From: Bacteroidales bacterium
GTDB lineage: Bacteria > Bacteroidota > Bacteroidia > Bacteroidales > UBA932
Direction of reading: 5' to 3'
DNA: 64,000 nt
Assembly (NCBI GenBank): GCA_023667095.1
Contig: JAMPAT010000004.1
Span: 1-64,000, forward strand
This document shows positions 28,285 through 37,323 of the stretch, piece after piece. The notes beneath the pieces are model-generated. The model did no database searches, was not told the DNA's origin, and saw only the letters and a program-made list of their open reading frames with translations. How positions within the stretch are numbered: position 1 is the stretch's first letter; each line of letters opens with the position of its first letter. Position numbers and translations under genes: made by a program.

Positions 28285-31200
28285 TTAGAAAGTGATTTTG
28301 GCAGAAAATCCGAGGCTTCTTGTTGAAGGCATCATAAAGTAGTCGATTCCTGTAGAGTAGTTTCCTGCTCCTGATGCAACTTCAGGGTCGAAAGGTGCCT
28401 TGCAGTAGATCATGGCAAGGTTACGTCCTACGAATGATACATTCAGCTTCTTGATTGCCTTCTGCCATTTCTCTACCGGTATGTCGTAGCCGATTGACAG
28501 CTCGCCCAGCCTGATGTTTGTCATGGAGTAAGTGTAGTATGCACCGAGTGCACTTGTCCCGTTTCCTCCGATTGTCTCATAGTATGCCTGTGCAGGGATA
28601 CGCTGGCCGTTGACGAGGGCACCGCCGTTGTCGCGTGCATCAGCTGTGCGCTGTGACATACCGAATGAGTCAAGGGTTGCCTCAGTGAGTGATACACCTA
28701 CTCCGCCGACACGTGCTGTAATCAGGAATCCGAGTGAGATGCCTTTCCAGCTGAAGTCGTTTCTCCATGAGCCTGTCCAGCTTGGGTTGATGTTTCCTGC
28801 ATAGATGAGTGACTCTATTCCTCCGTCAACAGGCGCAGGCACTACAGTAGATGCAGTAGGGGATACCCAAATATGTCCGTGCTCGTCTGTCTTGAGTCCA
28901 CGTACATAGAGGTCTCCGATGCTGCTGCCCTTGGTAAGCCACATCTGTACACCGGTTGTTCCTCCGACAGAAAGCTGGTCGCTCTGGAACCTTGTGCCGT
29001 TGATGGTAGCGTCAAGCATGTCGACAATCTTGTTCTTGTTCCTTGAGTAGATAAGGTTGGATGTCCAGTCTACAGGTCCGATGTTCTGCCTCAGCTCTAT
29101 GGACAGCTCGACACCCTGGTTGTCCACACGTCCTGAGTTTACGTAGAATGTGCTGTAGCGGAAAGATGCCGGAAGCTCAGGTGTGAAGACCTGGTTGAAT
29201 GTCATTGAGTGGTAGTATGTCGCGCTAAGGTTGAGCTTGCCTTTCCAGAGCCTTACATCTGCACCGACCTCGAATGATCTTGTGCGCTCTGGCCTGAAGT
29301 CATCGGACACACCGTATGTATTCTCAGCAGGCGAACCGTTTGTCACAGGATGTGTAGGCACTGTGAGGAATCGCATGATAGGGCTTCCGACCTCTGCGTA
29401 TGAACCGCGTATCTTTGCGTATGTGAACCAGTTGGACTTGACATTGAAGATATCTGTCAGGATTGCGGAAAGACCGACTGAAGGATACCACAAAGGAAGC
29501 GAGTTTGTGTTTACAAGCTGTGTGTTCCAGTCACCCCTTACGGTAGCGTCGAGGAATACCATGTTCCTGTAGCCTACCTGTGCTGTCGCGAATACTGACT
29601 GTGTCTGGTCGCGGTATGTGTTCTTGTAGAATCCCTTGTCTGTGTTCATGTTGGTAAGCGCGAAAAGGTTAGGGACTCCGAGAAGGTCACCTGCAATGTA
29701 TGTCTGCCTGTAGTTGTAGTCCTCGATTGATGCACCGATGTTGGCATTCAGCTGGATGAGGTTGTCTCCGAATGTCTTGTGGATGTTGAGGAGCACATCG
29801 GCATAGACCTGCATTGTGGTGCTCTGGTTGTTGAAATAACGTCCTTTGCTTCCTGCGAACAGACCGCTTGTGGAAGCATAGTTCCTCTGCTCTGCGAGCG
29901 AATTGTTGTAGTCCATGCGGGCACGGCCTGAAATGTCAAGCCAGTCAAGGATGTCATATTTGAGCGAACCTCCTACAAGGTAACGGTTCTTGTTGGTGTT
30001 GAACATGTTGCGGTTGACTGTCCAGAACGGGTTCTGTGCCTGTAGGTCAAGGCTGCCCCATGACCAGTACTGTACAGGGAAGTTCCTGGATGCGTCATAA
30101 CGCTCGTACACTGAATATTTGTCGAGGTCATCTGACGGAGACATAAGGTACAGTGGAACCAGAGGGTTGTAGTACTGTCCGCCTGTGAGCATGTTCTGCT
30201 CCTTCACGTTCATGTACATGGCGAGGATGCTTAGGTGCATCTTGTTGTTCAGGAAGTCCTCAGAGTGGTTAGCGGTCACATTGTAACGTCTGTAGTCGTT
30301 GTTAGGGATAACACCCTGTGCATCATTGAAACCGGCTGAAACGTACGTGTGGCTGTTTTCGCGCCCTATTGAGAGGCTGATGCTGTGCTGTGTGTTGTAG
30401 CCTGTCTGGAAGAAGTCCTTTACTGACCAGTTCTGGCTTGACAGCATCTTGTTGCCCCATGAAGAGTACATGCCTTCCTTTGCTCCGTATGTGCTCTGCA
30501 GCTGAGGAAGCATTACCGGATCGGAGAAAGTGGTGTTGGTGCTGTATGAGACATGTGTGCCCTCTTCTGCTGAACGTGTTGTGAGCATCAGGATACCGTT
30601 CTGTGCCTTGTATCCGTAAAGTGCGGATGCCGAAGGACCTACGAGAGCCGACATATTGGCGATATCGTCAGGGTTGAAGTTTGAGATACCGTCTCCGGAG
30701 ATTGCACTTCCGTTGTAGATTGAATAATTGTCTCCAGGTCTTGTCATTGACAGTGTCGGAAGTGGAATACCGTCAAGGGTATAGAGTGCGGTGTTGGAGT
30801 TTGCAAGTGACTTGGAACCACGCATCACGACCTTTGTCTCTGCTCCTGGACCTGCTGATGTCGTGTTTATCTGTACACCGGCGAGCTTGCCCTGGAGGCT
30901 GTTCACCAGGTTGGCCTCACGTGTCTTGAACACGCTCTCATCCATTGTCTGGACATTGTAGGTGACTGACCTTTCGGATTTCTTGATGCCGAGTGCTGTC
31001 ACGACCGAAGTCTCAAGAAGCTGTGTGTCTTCGAGAAGGACAATCTGCATAGTACTGCGTCCTCCTACCGCTATGCTTTGTGAGGCATAGCCGAGGAAAG
31101 ATACCTCGAGAGTTGCATCTGCAATCTGCCTGCTCCAAGGGAATGAGAATGTACCGTCAATGTCTGATATTGCATACTGTGTGGCATTTCCTGCAACAAG

Positions 31201-31638
31201 TATGGCAGCTCCGGTTATAGGCGCACCATTGCGGTCCACTACCTTTCCTTCAAGCCTTGTTACAGGCTGGCTTGTGCCGGAGGCCGCCTGCTGCCTTGAA
31301 AGGATTACATGCTTGTCATCGATGGACCATGAAATTCCGGTTCCAGCGAAGACCTTGTTGAGGGCAGCTTTCAGCTCACTGTCCTTCAAGGATACTGTGA
31401 CAACGGTCTGCACATTCACATCATTGTTGTAGAAGAATGTGTAGCCGCTCTGCTGCTCAATCTGTCTGATGACTGTTGAAATAGGGGCTGCATCCGCATT
31501 AAGCGTGATGCCTTTCTGCTCCTGTCCAAACATCGGGAAGGCGACCAATGCCAATGCAAGACATAATGCCTTGACATATTTTGCCGAAATACGGCAAGCC
31601 TTCCACAGAAAAATTTCTTTGTGGTTGTTTTTTTCCAT
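28285..31638 (-). CDS. SusC/RagA-type TonB-dependent transporter with STN domain
   Basis: An outer membrane transporter for oligosaccharides, about 1117 residues. I chose the start at 31638 (MEKNNHKEIFLW); an upstream in-frame codon at 31674 would add 12 residues. The order is signal segment (ALCLALALVAFPMFGQ), STN domain (ITLNADAAPISTVIRQIEQ), carboxypeptidase-regulatory-like domain (LEGKVVDRNGAPITGA), plug domain (TALGIKKSERSVTYNVQ) and a beta-barrel ending in FSAKITF. The STN domain is the part that signals to a FecR anti-sigma factor, matching the FecR gene directly upstream. Confidence 0.96.
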   Translation of the reverse strand: MEKNNHKEIFLWKACRISAKYVKALCLALALVAFPMFGQEQKGITLNADAAPISTVIRQIEQQSGYTFFYNNDVNVQTVVTVSLKDSELKAALNKVFAGTGISWSIDDKHVILSRQQAASGTSQPVTRLEGKVVDRNGAPITGAAILVAGNATQYAISDIDGTFSFPWSRQIADATLEVSFLGYASQSIAVGGRSTMQIVLLEDTQLLETSVVTALGIKKSERSVTYNVQTMDESVFKTREANLVNSLQGKLAGVQINTTSAGPGAETKVVMRGSKSLANSNTALYTLDGIPLPTLSMTRPGDNYSIYNGSAISGDGISNFNPDDIANMSALVGPSASALYGYKAQNGILMLTTRSAEEGTHVSYSTNTTFSDPVMLPQLQSTYGAKEGMYSSWGNKMLSSQNWSVKDFFQTGYNTQHSISLSIGRENSHTYVSAGFNDAQGVIPNNDYRRYNVTANHSEDFLNNKMHLSILAMYMNVKEQNMLTGGQYYNPLVPLYLMSPSDDLDKYSVYERYDASRNFPVQYWSWGSLDLQAQNPFWTVNRNMFNTNKNRYLVGGSLKYDILDWLDISGRARMDYNNSLAEQRNYASTSGLFAGSKGRYFNNQSTTMQVYADVLLNIHKTFGDNLIQLNANIGASIEDYNYRQTYIAGDLLGVPNLFALTNMNTDKGFYKNTYRDQTQSVFATAQVGYRNMVFLDATVRGDWNTQLVNTNSLPLWYPSVGLSAILTDIFNVKSNWFTYAKIRGSYAEVGSPIMRFLTVPTHPVTNGSPAENTYGVSDDFRPERTRSFEVGADVRLWKGKLNLSATYYHSMTFNQVFTPELPASFRYSTFYVNSGRVDNQGVELSIELRQNIGPVDWTSNLIYSRNKNKIVDMLDATINGTRFQSDQLSVGGTTGVQMWLTKGSSIGDLYVRGLKTDEHGHIWVSPTASTVVPAPVDGGIESLIYAGNINPSWTGSWRNDFSWKGISLGFLITARVGGVGVSLTEATLDSFGMSQRTADARDNGGALVNGQRIPAQAYYETIGGNGTSALGAYYTYSMTNIRLGELSIGYDIPVEKWQKAIKKLNVSFVGRNLAMIYCKAPFDPEVASGAGNYSTGIDYFMMPSTRSLGFSAKITF

Positions 31639-31707
31639 ATATTTGAAAATATATTGTTGAATTCTGCGTGGCATCTTTGTCTTTTTCCACGCGTTTTCGG
31701 TTTGTTG

Positions 31708-31734
31708 TACGGGGAACTTCGCGGGTTTCCCGTA
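31708..31734 (-). promoter_or_regulatory. Hairpin in the SusC leader
   Basis: TACGGGGAA (31708-31716) pairs with TTTCCCGTA (31726-31734) over 9 bp with one wobble, 70 bp upstream of the SusC start and within the 174-bp gap after the FecR gene. No TAnnTTTG box is seen in the gap, consistent with ECF-sigma control of SusC. The role of the hairpin is unknown. Confidence 0.45.
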
Positions 31735-31812
31735 TTTAGTTTAAATGTTTTAGCAGTTCTTATCTCATGTGCTGTAGGTTTTAAAGGGTTGTTAACAATA
31801 TTGTACGTGGTT

Positions 31813-32823
31813 TTATATGACTTCGTATATGCTTCTTCCTGCCGAGCCGTCCCGTCCGCTCTGGCGTTCGTCAATCTGCCTGAATCCGATATTTGACGAT
31901 ATGCTGAAATAGCGCAGTATCACATCCAGGCTCTGGTTGGAGAATGTTCCTGTGAACTTGTAGTGCCTGTGTGCCGGATTGCTTATGATGAACTGTACAT
32001 TGTATTTGTTGCCGATCATCCTGAGAGCGTCCTCCAGGCATGTGTTGTCCAGTACAATCTTGCCGTCTTTCCATGATGTGTTGCAGCGGACATTCTCTAC
32101 GCTGAGCAGCATGACACCGGTTTTCGTGTTGTAGACAGCCTGCTGTGAAGGCATGAGCCTGAGGCTTTTCCTGTGATGCAGTTCGTTGTCATAGTTGACA
32201 TCGACTATTCCGGAAACGAGAGTGGTCCTGATGTACTCGTCATCGTATGACTCAACATTGAATTCTGTGCCATGTACAACTATTTCAGATGATTTTGCTT
32301 CAACGATGAATTTGTGCTTAGGATCCTTGGTCACCTCGAAATAGCCTTCGCCATATAGCTTGACCATTCTTTCCTTTCCGAACCTTGACGGATATCTCAG
32401 GTATGAGCCTGAATTCAGCCAGACCCTGGAATTGTCCGGCAGGGTTACACAGCTGACCATTCCTGCAGTTGATGAAATCTCGATTGTCGAGTTGAAATCC
32501 TTTGCCATGTCCACAAGCAGCCAGGCACTCAGGCAGATGAACGGGATGAGGAGAATGGCTGCAATCTTCTGTACACCATGCATAATCCTCCTTGCACTGT
32601 TTGCACCTATCTGACGCTGCACTTTTTTCATGGCAGCGTCTGTATCTATCTCCTTTTGTATCTTGATGGCGTCTGAGGCAAAGCATATATAATATATCTG
32701 CTCGGCAAGCTTCATGTTTTCTGCCGATTCATTTATCCATGACTCGGCTTCCTTTATTTCTTCTGAAGTGAGTTCCCCGTCGTAGTATCTGATGAGCAGA
32801 TCCTCTATATTGCAATGTTCCAT
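31813..32823 (-). CDS. FecR family anti-sigma factor
   Basis: Inner membrane protein of 336 residues that should hold an ECF sigma factor until SusC senses its glycan. The N-terminal cytoplasmic part (about 1-85, containing RYYDGELTSEEIKEAESWI) binds sigma; one membrane segment follows (about 88-107, IAAILLIPFICLSAWLLVDM); the periplasmic FecR domain contains VWLNSGSYLRYPSRFG and the C-terminal DUF4974-like part. The cognate sigma factor is most likely the divergent ECF gene at 32981. Confidence 0.93.
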   Translation of the reverse strand: MEHCNIEDLLIRYYDGELTSEEIKEAESWINESAENMKLAEQIYYICFASDAIKIQKEIDTDAAMKKVQRQIGANSARRIMHGVQKIAAILLIPFICLSAWLLVDMAKDFNSTIEISSTAGMVSCVTLPDNSRVWLNSGSYLRYPSRFGKERMVKLYGEGYFEVTKDPKHKFIVEAKSSEIVVHGTEFNVESYDDEYIRTTLVSGIVDVNYDNELHHRKSLRLMPSQQAVYNTKTGVMLLSVENVRCNTSWKDGKIVLDNTCLEDALRMIGNKYNVQFIISNPAHRHYKFTGTFSNQSLDVILRYFSISSNIGFRQIDERQSGRDGSAGRSIYEVI

Positions 32824-32919
32824 AATTCAGTTCTGTAAACTGGTGACATGCCCTTGCTTTCAACTTTTTCCAGGGCTTTGGTCACCTCATTTTTGTGGTT
32901 TTTCGCATAATAGACCCCT

Positions 32920-32928
32920 GGGGGGGGG
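32920..32928. repeat. G9 homopolymer between FecR and ECF sigma genes
   Basis: Nine consecutive G (preceded by CCCCT) lie in the 157-bp divergent region. A tract of this length can slip during replication, and it sits about 20 bp upstream of the sigma-gene -33 box. Confidence 0.7.
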
Positions 32929-32946
32929 AATATCCTAAACAAAAAA

Positions 32947-32976
32947 TTGAATTTTTGTAAAAAGTACATAAATTTG
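32947..32976 (+). promoter_or_regulatory. Promoter of the ECF sigma gene
   Basis: TTG at 32947-32949 and TAAATTTG at 32969-32976, spaced by 19 nt. The predicted transcription start falls at or next to the ATG at 32981, so the message may be leaderless or nearly so. Confidence 0.5.
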
Positions 32977-32980
32977 CACC

Positions 32981-33565
32981 ATGCGCTTGTCAGAAAACAC
33001 ATCGGATATCATTCTACTTGACCTTCTTAGTCGTAGTAGCCGTCCGGCGTACAAGCTTCTGTTTTCAAGATATTATTCACCCCTGTGTGCGTATGCCTGC
33101 CTGTTTGTCAAGGACCGCGACACATGTGAGAATATAGTGCAGGAACTGATGGTCTGGCTATGGGAGAACCGTGTCTCCCTGCATATCTCCGAGTCGCTTT
33201 CACGCTATCTGTTTACAGCGACGCGCAACAGGTGCCTCAAGCACATAAGCCATGGGATGGTGGAGCGGCGTGTCTTCGAGGATTTCCGGAAACGTCTCAA
33301 CAGCCAGTTCGAGTCGCCTGACTTCTATATAGTAAAGGAACTGGAGGAAAAGATACGTGAGGCTGTGGCCGCCTTGCCTGAATCCTACCGCCAGGCTTTT
33401 GTGCTCAACCGTTTCCAGGGCAGGACATACAATGAAATAGCACAGATGCTCAATGTCTCTACGAAGACGGTGGACTACCGCATACAGCAGAGCCTAAAGC
33501 TGCTCCGTGTCTCTCTGAAGGACTATCTCCCGGCATTGGCTGCTTTCCTTGCCTTGTATGATTGA
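32981..33565 (+). CDS. ECF sigma factor of the SusCD locus
   Basis: RNA polymerase sigma-70 family ECF protein of 194 residues. Region 2 (LLFSRYYSPLCAYACLFVKDRDTCENIVQE, core binding and -10 recognition) and region 4 (ALPESYRQAFVLNRFQGRTYNEIAQMLNVSTKTVDYRI, HTH for -35 recognition) are plain. It is divergent from FecR rather than in the same operon, which is less common for this system. It probably drives the SusC promoter and perhaps fecR. A terminator follows at 33581-33610. Confidence 0.93.
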   Translation: MRLSENTSDIILLDLLSRSSRPAYKLLFSRYYSPLCAYACLFVKDRDTCENIVQELMVWLWENRVSLHISESLSRYLFTATRNRCLKHISHGMVERRVFEDFRKRLNSQFESPDFYIVKELEEKIREAVAALPESYRQAFVLNRFQGRTYNEIAQMLNVSTKTVDYRIQQSLKLLRVSLKDYLPALAAFLALYD

Positions 33566-33580
33566 CTTGCAATAAACCAC

Positions 33581-33610
33581 AAAAGCCCGACCTTCACAGG
33601 CCGGACTTTT
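33581..33610 (+). terminator. Terminator after the ECF sigma gene
   Basis: AAAAGCCCGACC (33581-33592) pairs with GGCCGGACTTTT (33599-33610) with two mismatches. The T-tract follows. Confidence 0.7.
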
Positions 33611-33692
33611 ATAATTATTCAATATTTTATGCTAAACTAACTATTCGGTCAGCATTTATTTCAAATCCTGTGCCAAAACACATGAATATTTG

Positions 33693-34043
33693 TCAATCAA
33701 CTTTGATTCCTGAAAGCATTGATGCATCTATCCCGAGAAGTTTCATCCTTTTGAGTATCTGTGGAAGTTCCTTTTCGAGGAATGCCTGTCTCTGCTGTTC
33801 CAGGACCTTTTTCTTGGCATCAGGGGCAATGAAATATCCGATGCCTCTCTTGTTGTAGATTATCCCCTCATTGGTAAGTTTCTCGTAGCTTCGCATCACG
33901 GTGTTGGGGTTGACCCCGATTTCTGAACCGTATTCACGCACGGAAAGTATCCTTGCATCTGGCTTGAGTGTGCCTCCGAGGATCTGTTCGCAGATGCTGT
34001 CGCAAATCTGCAGGTATATAGCCTTGTTTGAATTGAATTCCAT
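33693..34043 (-). CDS. GntR family regulator, YtrA subfamily
   Basis: A 116-residue repressor-type protein with only the winged-helix domain and a short C-terminal dimerisation helix, as in the YtrA subfamily. The motif ILSVREYGSEIGVNPNTVMRSYEKLTNEG covers the HTH and wing. YtrA regulators usually sit with the ABC transporter they control, and this one is the last gene behind an ABC ATPase and two membrane proteins on the same strand. It likely regulates that operon in response to an unknown signal. Confidence 0.9.
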   Translation of the reverse strand: MEFNSNKAIYLQICDSICEQILGGTLKPDARILSVREYGSEIGVNPNTVMRSYEKLTNEGIIYNKRGIGYFIAPDAKKKVLEQQRQAFLEKELPQILKRMKLLGIDASMLSGIKVD

Positions 34044-34131
34044 AATGATAGTGTTTTAAACTGTCTGAATCTGTCCTTGTCCGCCATTCTCCGGATGTTT
34101 TCCGGGCCGACTGTACAGTTGGGGACGGTTC

Positions 34132-34980
34132 CTAATGTTTCAAGGTCTTTACCCTGAAGAATATTCCGGCAAGTGATATGACAATCACTGCAATGTCGTT
34201 GATTGTGTCAATCAGTGCCAGGTTGCCGAACAGGCTGTTGGAGAAGAACTCATCCAGTGACATTGCAGGGTTGCTTGCAAGTGCTTCCACATAGCTATGG
34301 ATAAATGGAGTCCCGATAATGCTCATTGCCATTGACAATGCCATCAGGCAAAGTATGGTCTTCGCAACTTTCGCATTCCTGAAGAATATTGCCCCAAGGA
34401 GGAATATAAGTATAATGCCAATAATGTCATCTATATAGGAAAGCGGGTTGATAAGGCCTCCTATCGCTGATATTACTTCTGTCGGTATTTCATCCCTGTA
34501 GCCGAAAATTTCCTTGCCGATATGGCAGATTGTCACTCCACATGTGCTGTCTATGGTGCACAGCAGGGCATCAACTCCAAGATATATCCCAATGAAGAGG
34601 GCAGGGACAATCACAGCGCAGATCAGTACCATGGACAGGTATTTCTCGAATGTTGATGCCGGTATCATCAGCCATGTCGATCCGGCCCGTTTCTCTGTAA
34701 TGTGCCCGTACAGTTTTTGCGGCATGGTCAATACAAGGACTGCAACGCATATTGCAAATGTGGCAGTGCGGAAGAATACCTCCGGACCTCCCCATGTGCC
34801 CTTGATGAGAAATCCCATAATTACTGTCCCTGCATATATTATTACTCCCATGAAACTGATAATCAGGAAGCTTAGTGCATATCTTGATGCGGATGACCTG
34901 AGGTCGGAAACAAAATATTTCCAGAATCTCTTTATGTCGAATATTTCTTTCATTTCTGATGTCTTTAAATGATTTTCCAC
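34132..34980 (-). CDS. ABC transporter membrane protein (282 aa)
   Basis: Integral membrane protein with about six hydrophobic segments and no catalytic motif. The segment EKRAGSTWLMIPASTFEKYLSMVL has a counterpart in the next upstream protein (DRRKGSNFLMLPASHTEKFISMVL), so the two are paralogous permease subunits. It lies 12 bp behind that gene. Substrate unknown; YtrA-linked exporters often act on peptides or cell-envelope compounds. Confidence 0.82.
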   Translation of the reverse strand: MENHLKTSEMKEIFDIKRFWKYFVSDLRSSASRYALSFLIISFMGVIIYAGTVIMGFLIKGTWGGPEVFFRTATFAICVAVLVLTMPQKLYGHITEKRAGSTWLMIPASTFEKYLSMVLICAVIVPALFIGIYLGVDALLCTIDSTCGVTICHIGKEIFGYRDEIPTEVISAIGGLINPLSYIDDIIGIILIFLLGAIFFRNAKVAKTILCLMALSMAMSIIGTPFIHSYVEALASNPAMSLDEFFSNSLFGNLALIDTINDIAVIVISLAGIFFRVKTLKH

Positions 34981-34992
34981 TGTTGAATCCTT

Positions 34993-35733
34993 CTAAAGCT
35001 GGATTCTCTTAGTCTTTATATATGTGTAGACGAGGCAGCAGACTGTGCAGAATCCCTGGAATATATACCAGGCTGCTTTGCCGTCCACAGGTTCGCTGCC
35101 ATAGGCATTGCCTGCGCATCTGTATGAAATGGTGAACATTGTCAGGCATAGCAGGATGAATGACACCGCACATGTAAGGAATGTCTTTGACGCCTTTCTG
35201 CTTTTGAAGAGCAGCGCACCGCAAATCCCTGCTGCCGAAACCATCGCAGGCAGGAAGAAAAGCGGCATGGAACTGCTTCCGTCTTCCATGATTCCCAGGA
35301 ACAGAATTTCCTCAAACCTTGAAGGAAAGGCTATGCAGCACAGGGCATCCAATCCGAGGTAGAGCAGGCTGAATATTGCAGGGAATATCACTATGCTGTT
35401 GAGTACCATGCTGATGAATTTCTCGGTATGTGAGGCCGGGAGCATCAGGAAATTGCTGCCTTTTCTCCTGTCTGTCAGTTCCCCGTAGCATGAAATCGGT
35501 GTGAAGAGTAAATACAGTACAGAAACTACTGCACAGACAAATTGAGTGAACTCTATGTCAAGGCTCCAGCCGTCCATACCGATGGATGTAAAGCAGATGG
35601 CCGCCCCGATGAGCATTATTACAGGAATAAGGCAGGTTGCCAATGTCGCCAGTCCTGTCCTCTTTATGCATCTGAGGAAGTCATGGATAAAATATCTCCA
35701 GAATCTTTCTGGATTGAAAGTCTTGTTTTGCAT
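34993..35733 (-). CDS. ABC transporter membrane protein (246 aa)
   Basis: Integral membrane protein with about six predicted segments, paralogous to its downstream neighbour through the KGSNFLMLPASHTEKFISMV motif after the second segment. It probably pairs with it to form a heterodimeric permease driven by the ATPase encoded 9 bp upstream. No signal peptide and no extracellular domain of note. Confidence 0.82.
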   Translation of the reverse strand: MQNKTFNPERFWRYFIHDFLRCIKRTGLATLATCLIPVIMLIGAAICFTSIGMDGWSLDIEFTQFVCAVVSVLYLLFTPISCYGELTDRRKGSNFLMLPASHTEKFISMVLNSIVIFPAIFSLLYLGLDALCCIAFPSRFEEILFLGIMEDGSSSMPLFFLPAMVSAAGICGALLFKSRKASKTFLTCAVSFILLCLTMFTISYRCAGNAYGSEPVDGKAAWYIFQGFCTVCCLVYTYIKTKRIQL

Positions 35734-35742
35734 GTCGCTATC

Positions 35743-36570
35743 CTATTTGCTGAACATTCCCTTTACGATATCCTTGTGCAGGTGTACTGTGTTGAACAGT
35801 GCCTCGATGTTGACCCTGCTGTCCTCTCCTGTGGCGTTCGGAGTTACCTGGACGCATCCTCCAGGTGTCATCTCGCTATAGAGTGCCCCTGGCCTTATCT
35901 CGTTGCTGTAGTCGAAATACAGCTTTTCGGAAATCTCTGAAATGCTTGCGTTAAGGAGTACATCCTGCCTGTCAAGGATGATGATAGGGTCAATGATATT
36001 CTCAAGGTCACGTACCTGGTGTGTCGAGATGAGCAGGGTAGAGTCTTCACTGGTGTATTTTGTGACAGCTTTCCTGAACTGTGCCTTTGAAGGGATGTCA
36101 AGTCCGTTGGTCGGCTCATCCATGAATATGTATTTGCAGTTGCATGCAAGCGCAAATGAGATATATGTCTTCTTGAGCTGTCCGAATGACATCCTGTTCA
36201 TCTTCTTCTGTGGGTCATTCTCGAACACATCCATGATTTCGATGAATTTGTCCATGTCGAACTTCTCCCAGAATTTGCCATAGTTGCGTGCGTAGTCCAC
36301 TGCCTTCATGTTCACCTCCGGCACTTCATCACTGAGGTAATACTGGTTGCTCAGGAATGATGGCTCCCTTTTGTACGGAGTGTGTCCGTCTACATTGATG
36401 CTTCCTGTCTTTACGTTCTTGAGCCCGCACAGGAGGGTCAGCAGTGTAGTCTTTCCGACTCCGTTCTCTCCGAGCAGACCGTAGATCTTGCCCTCTTCCA
36501 GGGTCATTGTGATGTTTTTCAGCACTACGCTCTCGCCGTAGCTGAATCCAAGGTTTTCAATCTTAATCAT
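35743..36570 (-). CDS. ABC transporter ATP-binding protein
   Basis: Cytosolic ATPase subunit of 275 residues. Walker A GENGVGKTT (about 34-42), a signature loop RMSFGQLKK in place of the canonical LSGGQ, Walker B KYIFMDEPTNGLD and the switch histidine in LLISTHQ are all visible. The MSFGQ-type signature is seen in several Bacteroidota exporters. First gene of the operon with two membrane proteins and a GntR regulator. Its leader may be very long (see the promoter at 37324-37354). Confidence 0.92.
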   Translation of the reverse strand: MIKIENLGFSYGESVVLKNITMTLEEGKIYGLLGENGVGKTTLLTLLCGLKNVKTGSINVDGHTPYKREPSFLSNQYYLSDEVPEVNMKAVDYARNYGKFWEKFDMDKFIEIMDVFENDPQKKMNRMSFGQLKKTYISFALACNCKYIFMDEPTNGLDIPSKAQFRKAVTKYTSEDSTLLISTHQVRDLENIIDPIIILDRQDVLLNASISEISEKLYFDYSNEIRPGALYSEMTPGGCVQVTPNATGEDSRVNIEALFNTVHLHKDIVKGMFSK

Positions 36571-36927
36571 ATTGCAGTATCTATTTGTTGTTTATGTATT
36601 TTAATCTGTATGTACCCGTCTGTTGGCTACATGATGGCTTTAACCTGGCAGTATCTGCTATGTTATGGGAATTTAGCCTGTCAGTGTGACTTTCCCCGAT
36701 TTTTGTTGACAATTGTCACTGACAGTGTTTACAGCCGGTGTTTTATCTCTAAAAGCCTTTACACTGTCTCTGTTTTTGTATCTATATATATAATTCAATT
36801 TATCCTTGTCTATCTTTCTGTCTGCATTAATGGTCTATGTACTCCGGCCTGCTTGCCTATGGTCACCTGCAGTTTTCTTTCTTCCTCACATTCCCTTCCT
36901 CACTTTCATTTTCTCGCTGCCTTTCTT

Positions 36928-37030
36928 TCCCTCGTACATTCTCGCTTCTTTTCTTTCTCTGCTTCTCTTTCCCAATTACCTCCTCTCTTTCTCTCGCACT
37001 GTCACTGTCTCTTACGTGCGCTGCCTTTCT
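36928..37030. repeat. Polypyrimidine direct repeat, copy 1
   Basis: A ~100-bp block starting CCCTCGTACATTCTCGCTTC and ending GCTGCCTTTCT recurs at 37138-37241. The last 37 bp (36994-37030) match the second copy at 35 of 37 positions; the front part has small indels. Confidence 0.75.
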
Positions 37031-37137
37031 CCTGCTTCTCGGCCATTGCTTCTCCTCTTTACTCTTCTCCTTTTTCTTTATCTATTTCCTCTCTTGCTTG
37101 TTTCTTTCTTCCCCTCTGGCAAATTCAGCTTGCTGCT

Positions 37138-37241
37138 CCCTCGCACATTCTTGCTTCTTCTTTTTCCCAATCTCCTCCTCTCTTTCTCTCACTTTCTCTT
37201 TCATTCGCACTGTCGCTGTCTCTTACGTACGCTGCCTTTCT
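37138..37241. repeat. Polypyrimidine direct repeat, copy 2
   Basis: Second copy of the block at 36928-37030, offset by about 210 bp. It shares CCCTCGCACATTCTTGCTTC, the CTCCTCTCTTTCTCT stretch and the 37-bp core 37205-37241. Confidence 0.75.
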
Positions 37242-37323
37242 GTCCTCTATCTCATATCTCAGTATCGTTTTTTGGGGGGTGGAGGGGAGTACCATAGCGC
37301 AGTATTAGTGAAATAGTACACCG

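Noticed and set aside
32805-33002. 65-aa ORF spanning the sigma/FecR divergent region
   Set aside because: It crosses the promoter and the G9 tract and has no domain.
36382-37308. 308-aa plus-strand ORF
   Set aside because: It covers the antisense of the ABC ATPase start and the polypyrimidine tract; the product is Ser/Leu/Phe repeats with no domain.
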